A stretch of DNA of 53,118 bases, taken from assembly GCA_002499945.1 (NCBI GenBank), contig DKYP01000067.1, positions 1 through 53,118 on the forward strand, read 5' to 3'. This stretch comes from Lachnoclostridium sp. UBA7097 (lineage in GTDB: Bacteria > Bacillota > Clostridia > Lachnospirales > Lachnospiraceae). The translations under genes were made by a program, and so were the position numbers. The notes under the pieces were generated by a model that saw only the letters and a program-made list of their open reading frames with translations, ran no database searches and had not been told where the DNA came from. This document shows positions 52,066 through 53,118 of the stretch, piece after piece. Within the stretch, counting starts at the first letter, position 1. Each line of letters starts with the position of its first letter.

Positions 52066-53118
52066 TTATTTTACTTCTGGTTCAGCGGTTAATGGTTCAA
52101 AACATGGTGTGGCATTAACAGTAATTTTTTTTCCTTCGTTTGATGTTTCTATAGCTTCTTTGCAGAAGTAATCCTGTGCACATATTTTACTTGTGCCGGG
52201 GCTTAGTGAAGGTATTAAATAACTTCCGTCAGGCTGCATAATCCTTGCTTTTGTATTATCTGACAGCTGTATATCAAGAATATGGATTACTTCATGTTTA
52301 AGCTTTTCATCTTCTACAGGGAAAAGTATCTCCACACGTTTATCAAGGTTGCGTGGCATCCAGTCAGCGCTTCCCATATACACTTCTTCAAATCCATTGT
52401 TATGGAAGTAGAATATACGGCTGTGTTCAAGGAAATTGCCAACTATTGAACGTACTGTAATATTTTCACTTATGCCTTTAAGTCCTGTTTTAAGGCAGCA
52501 TATGCCACGTACCACAAGGTCAATCTGTACCCCTGCTGCGGAAGCTTCATAAAGTGCAGCAATTATCCCACGGTCGCACAGTGAGTTCATTTTTGCTTTA
52601 ATAAAGGCTGTCTTGCCTGATTTTGCAAATTCTGTTTCGCGCTTTATAAGTGATATAAAACGGTCACGCAGCCATATAGGGGCTATTGCAAGTTTATTCC
52701 ATACAGCTGGTTCTGAATATCCCGAAAGCATGTTAAATACAGCAGTTGCATCTGCGCCTATTGCCTTCTGGCATGTAAGAAGCCCCATATCAGTATAGAT
52801 TTTGGCAGTGCTGTCATTATAATTACCTGTTCCAAGATGTACATAACGCCTTATGCCGTCTTCTTCCTTGCGTACCACAAGTGTAATCTTGCTATGTGTC
52901 TTTAAGCCGACAAGCCCGTATATTACATGGCATCCTGCCTGTTCAAGCTTCTTTGCCCATATAATATTATTTTTCTCATCAAACCTTGCTTTTAATTCCA
53001 CAAGCACAGTTACCTGCTTGCCATTTTCAGCGGCAGCAGCAAGTGAAGCAATAATTGGCGAGTTGCTGCTTACACGGTAAAGGGTCTGTTTAATTGCAAG
53101 CACATCAGGGTCTTTTGA
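52066..53118 (-). CDS. ppk1: Polyphosphate kinase 1 (N-terminal part outside window)
   Basis: The C-terminal 351 codons of a PPK1 enzyme, which makes polyphosphate from ATP. The frame stays open to the window edge (SKDPDVLAIKQTLYRV), so the start lies beyond 53118. Signatures: GKQVTVLVELKARFDE, the catalytic-histidine region YVHLGTGNYNDSTAKIYTDMGLLT, EHSRIFYFHNNG and DWMPRNLDKRVEILFPV. The tail extends about 40 residues past the conserved domain. Confidence 0.94.
   Translation of the reverse strand, partial: SKDPDVLAIKQTLYRVSSNSPIIASLAAAAENGKQVTVLVELKARFDEKNNIIWAKKLEQAGCHVIYGLVGLKTHSKITLVVRKEEDGIRRYVHLGTGNYNDSTAKIYTDMGLLTCQKAIGADATAVFNMLSGYSEPAVWNKLAIAPIWLRDRFISLIKRETEFAKSGKTAFIKAKMNSLCDRGIIAALYEASAAGVQIDLVVRGICCLKTGLKGISENITVRSIVGNFLEHSRIFYFHNNGFEEVYMGSADWMPRNLDKRVEILFPVEDEKLKHEVIHILDIQLSDNTKARIMQPDGSYLIPSLSPGTSKICAQDYFCKEAIETSNEGKKITVNATPCFEPLTAEPEVK

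Overview
The window is AT-rich chromosomal DNA from a Gram-positive Clostridia-type bacterium, most likely a member of the Lachnospiraceae. This is inferred from the strong preference for ATA and AGG codons, the AGGAGG-type ribosome sites, and sporulation-lineage genes (YlbJ, a LysM/GH18 spore-lysin-like protein, CotH). I see no rRNA, tRNA, CRISPR array or transposase.

Layout. Positions 1-6.7 kb hold the end of a flavodiiron protein and then a signalling block: an Hpt protein, a REC-HD-GYP cyclic-di-GMP phosphodiesterase, a large hybrid histidine kinase and a second kinase lacking a sensor. A GNAT acetyltransferase and an MFS transporter follow. From 8.8 to 11.2 kb there is a secreted transglutaminase-like protein with its own promoter and a long leader.

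Positions 11.8-34.2 kb are the centrepiece, a Pel-like exopolysaccharide locus. One long operon (11.9-26.6 kb) encodes a PqqD-like protein, PelD fused to a degenerate SDR domain, PelE, a 944-residue membrane protein, a DUF2194 protein (PelA-like candidate), PelF, PelG, DUF2304, GT4 and GT2 glycosyltransferases and a DUF4832 protein. A divergent, membrane-anchored DUF4832 paralogue separates this from a second block: a Stealth phosphotransferase, a Wzx-type flippase, a nucleotidyltransferase-like protein and a CotH-family kinase. PelD keeps an RxxD site, so cyclic-di-GMP control is plausible and would link to the HD-GYP protein upstream.

Positions 34-45.3 kb are mostly housekeeping or sporulation genes: a small HTH regulator, a YyaL-like protein, a LysM-GH18 protein, CorA, YlbJ, an M18 aminopeptidase, a Nudix-pyrophosphatase-like fusion, PheA and RlmD. 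A scar of gene remnants (MATE end, KTR-like protein) surrounds a DUF4180 gene at 45.4-46.2 kb. A five-gene amidoligase-type operon follows (46.3-51.0 kb): circularly permuted ATP-grasp, alpha-E, transglutaminase, an M14 peptidase and an M14 pseudoenzyme. The window ends with a DUF2383 protein, a tiny coiled-coil protein and the 3' part of polyphosphate kinase on the minus strand.

The most unexpected signal is non-coding: a family of imperfect palindromes (8.6 kb, 11.3-11.8 kb nested, and a half copy at 28.0 kb) that share a 72-base two-hairpin core. The two full cores are 75 percent identical and three stem pairs covary, so the folded structure itself appears to be conserved.
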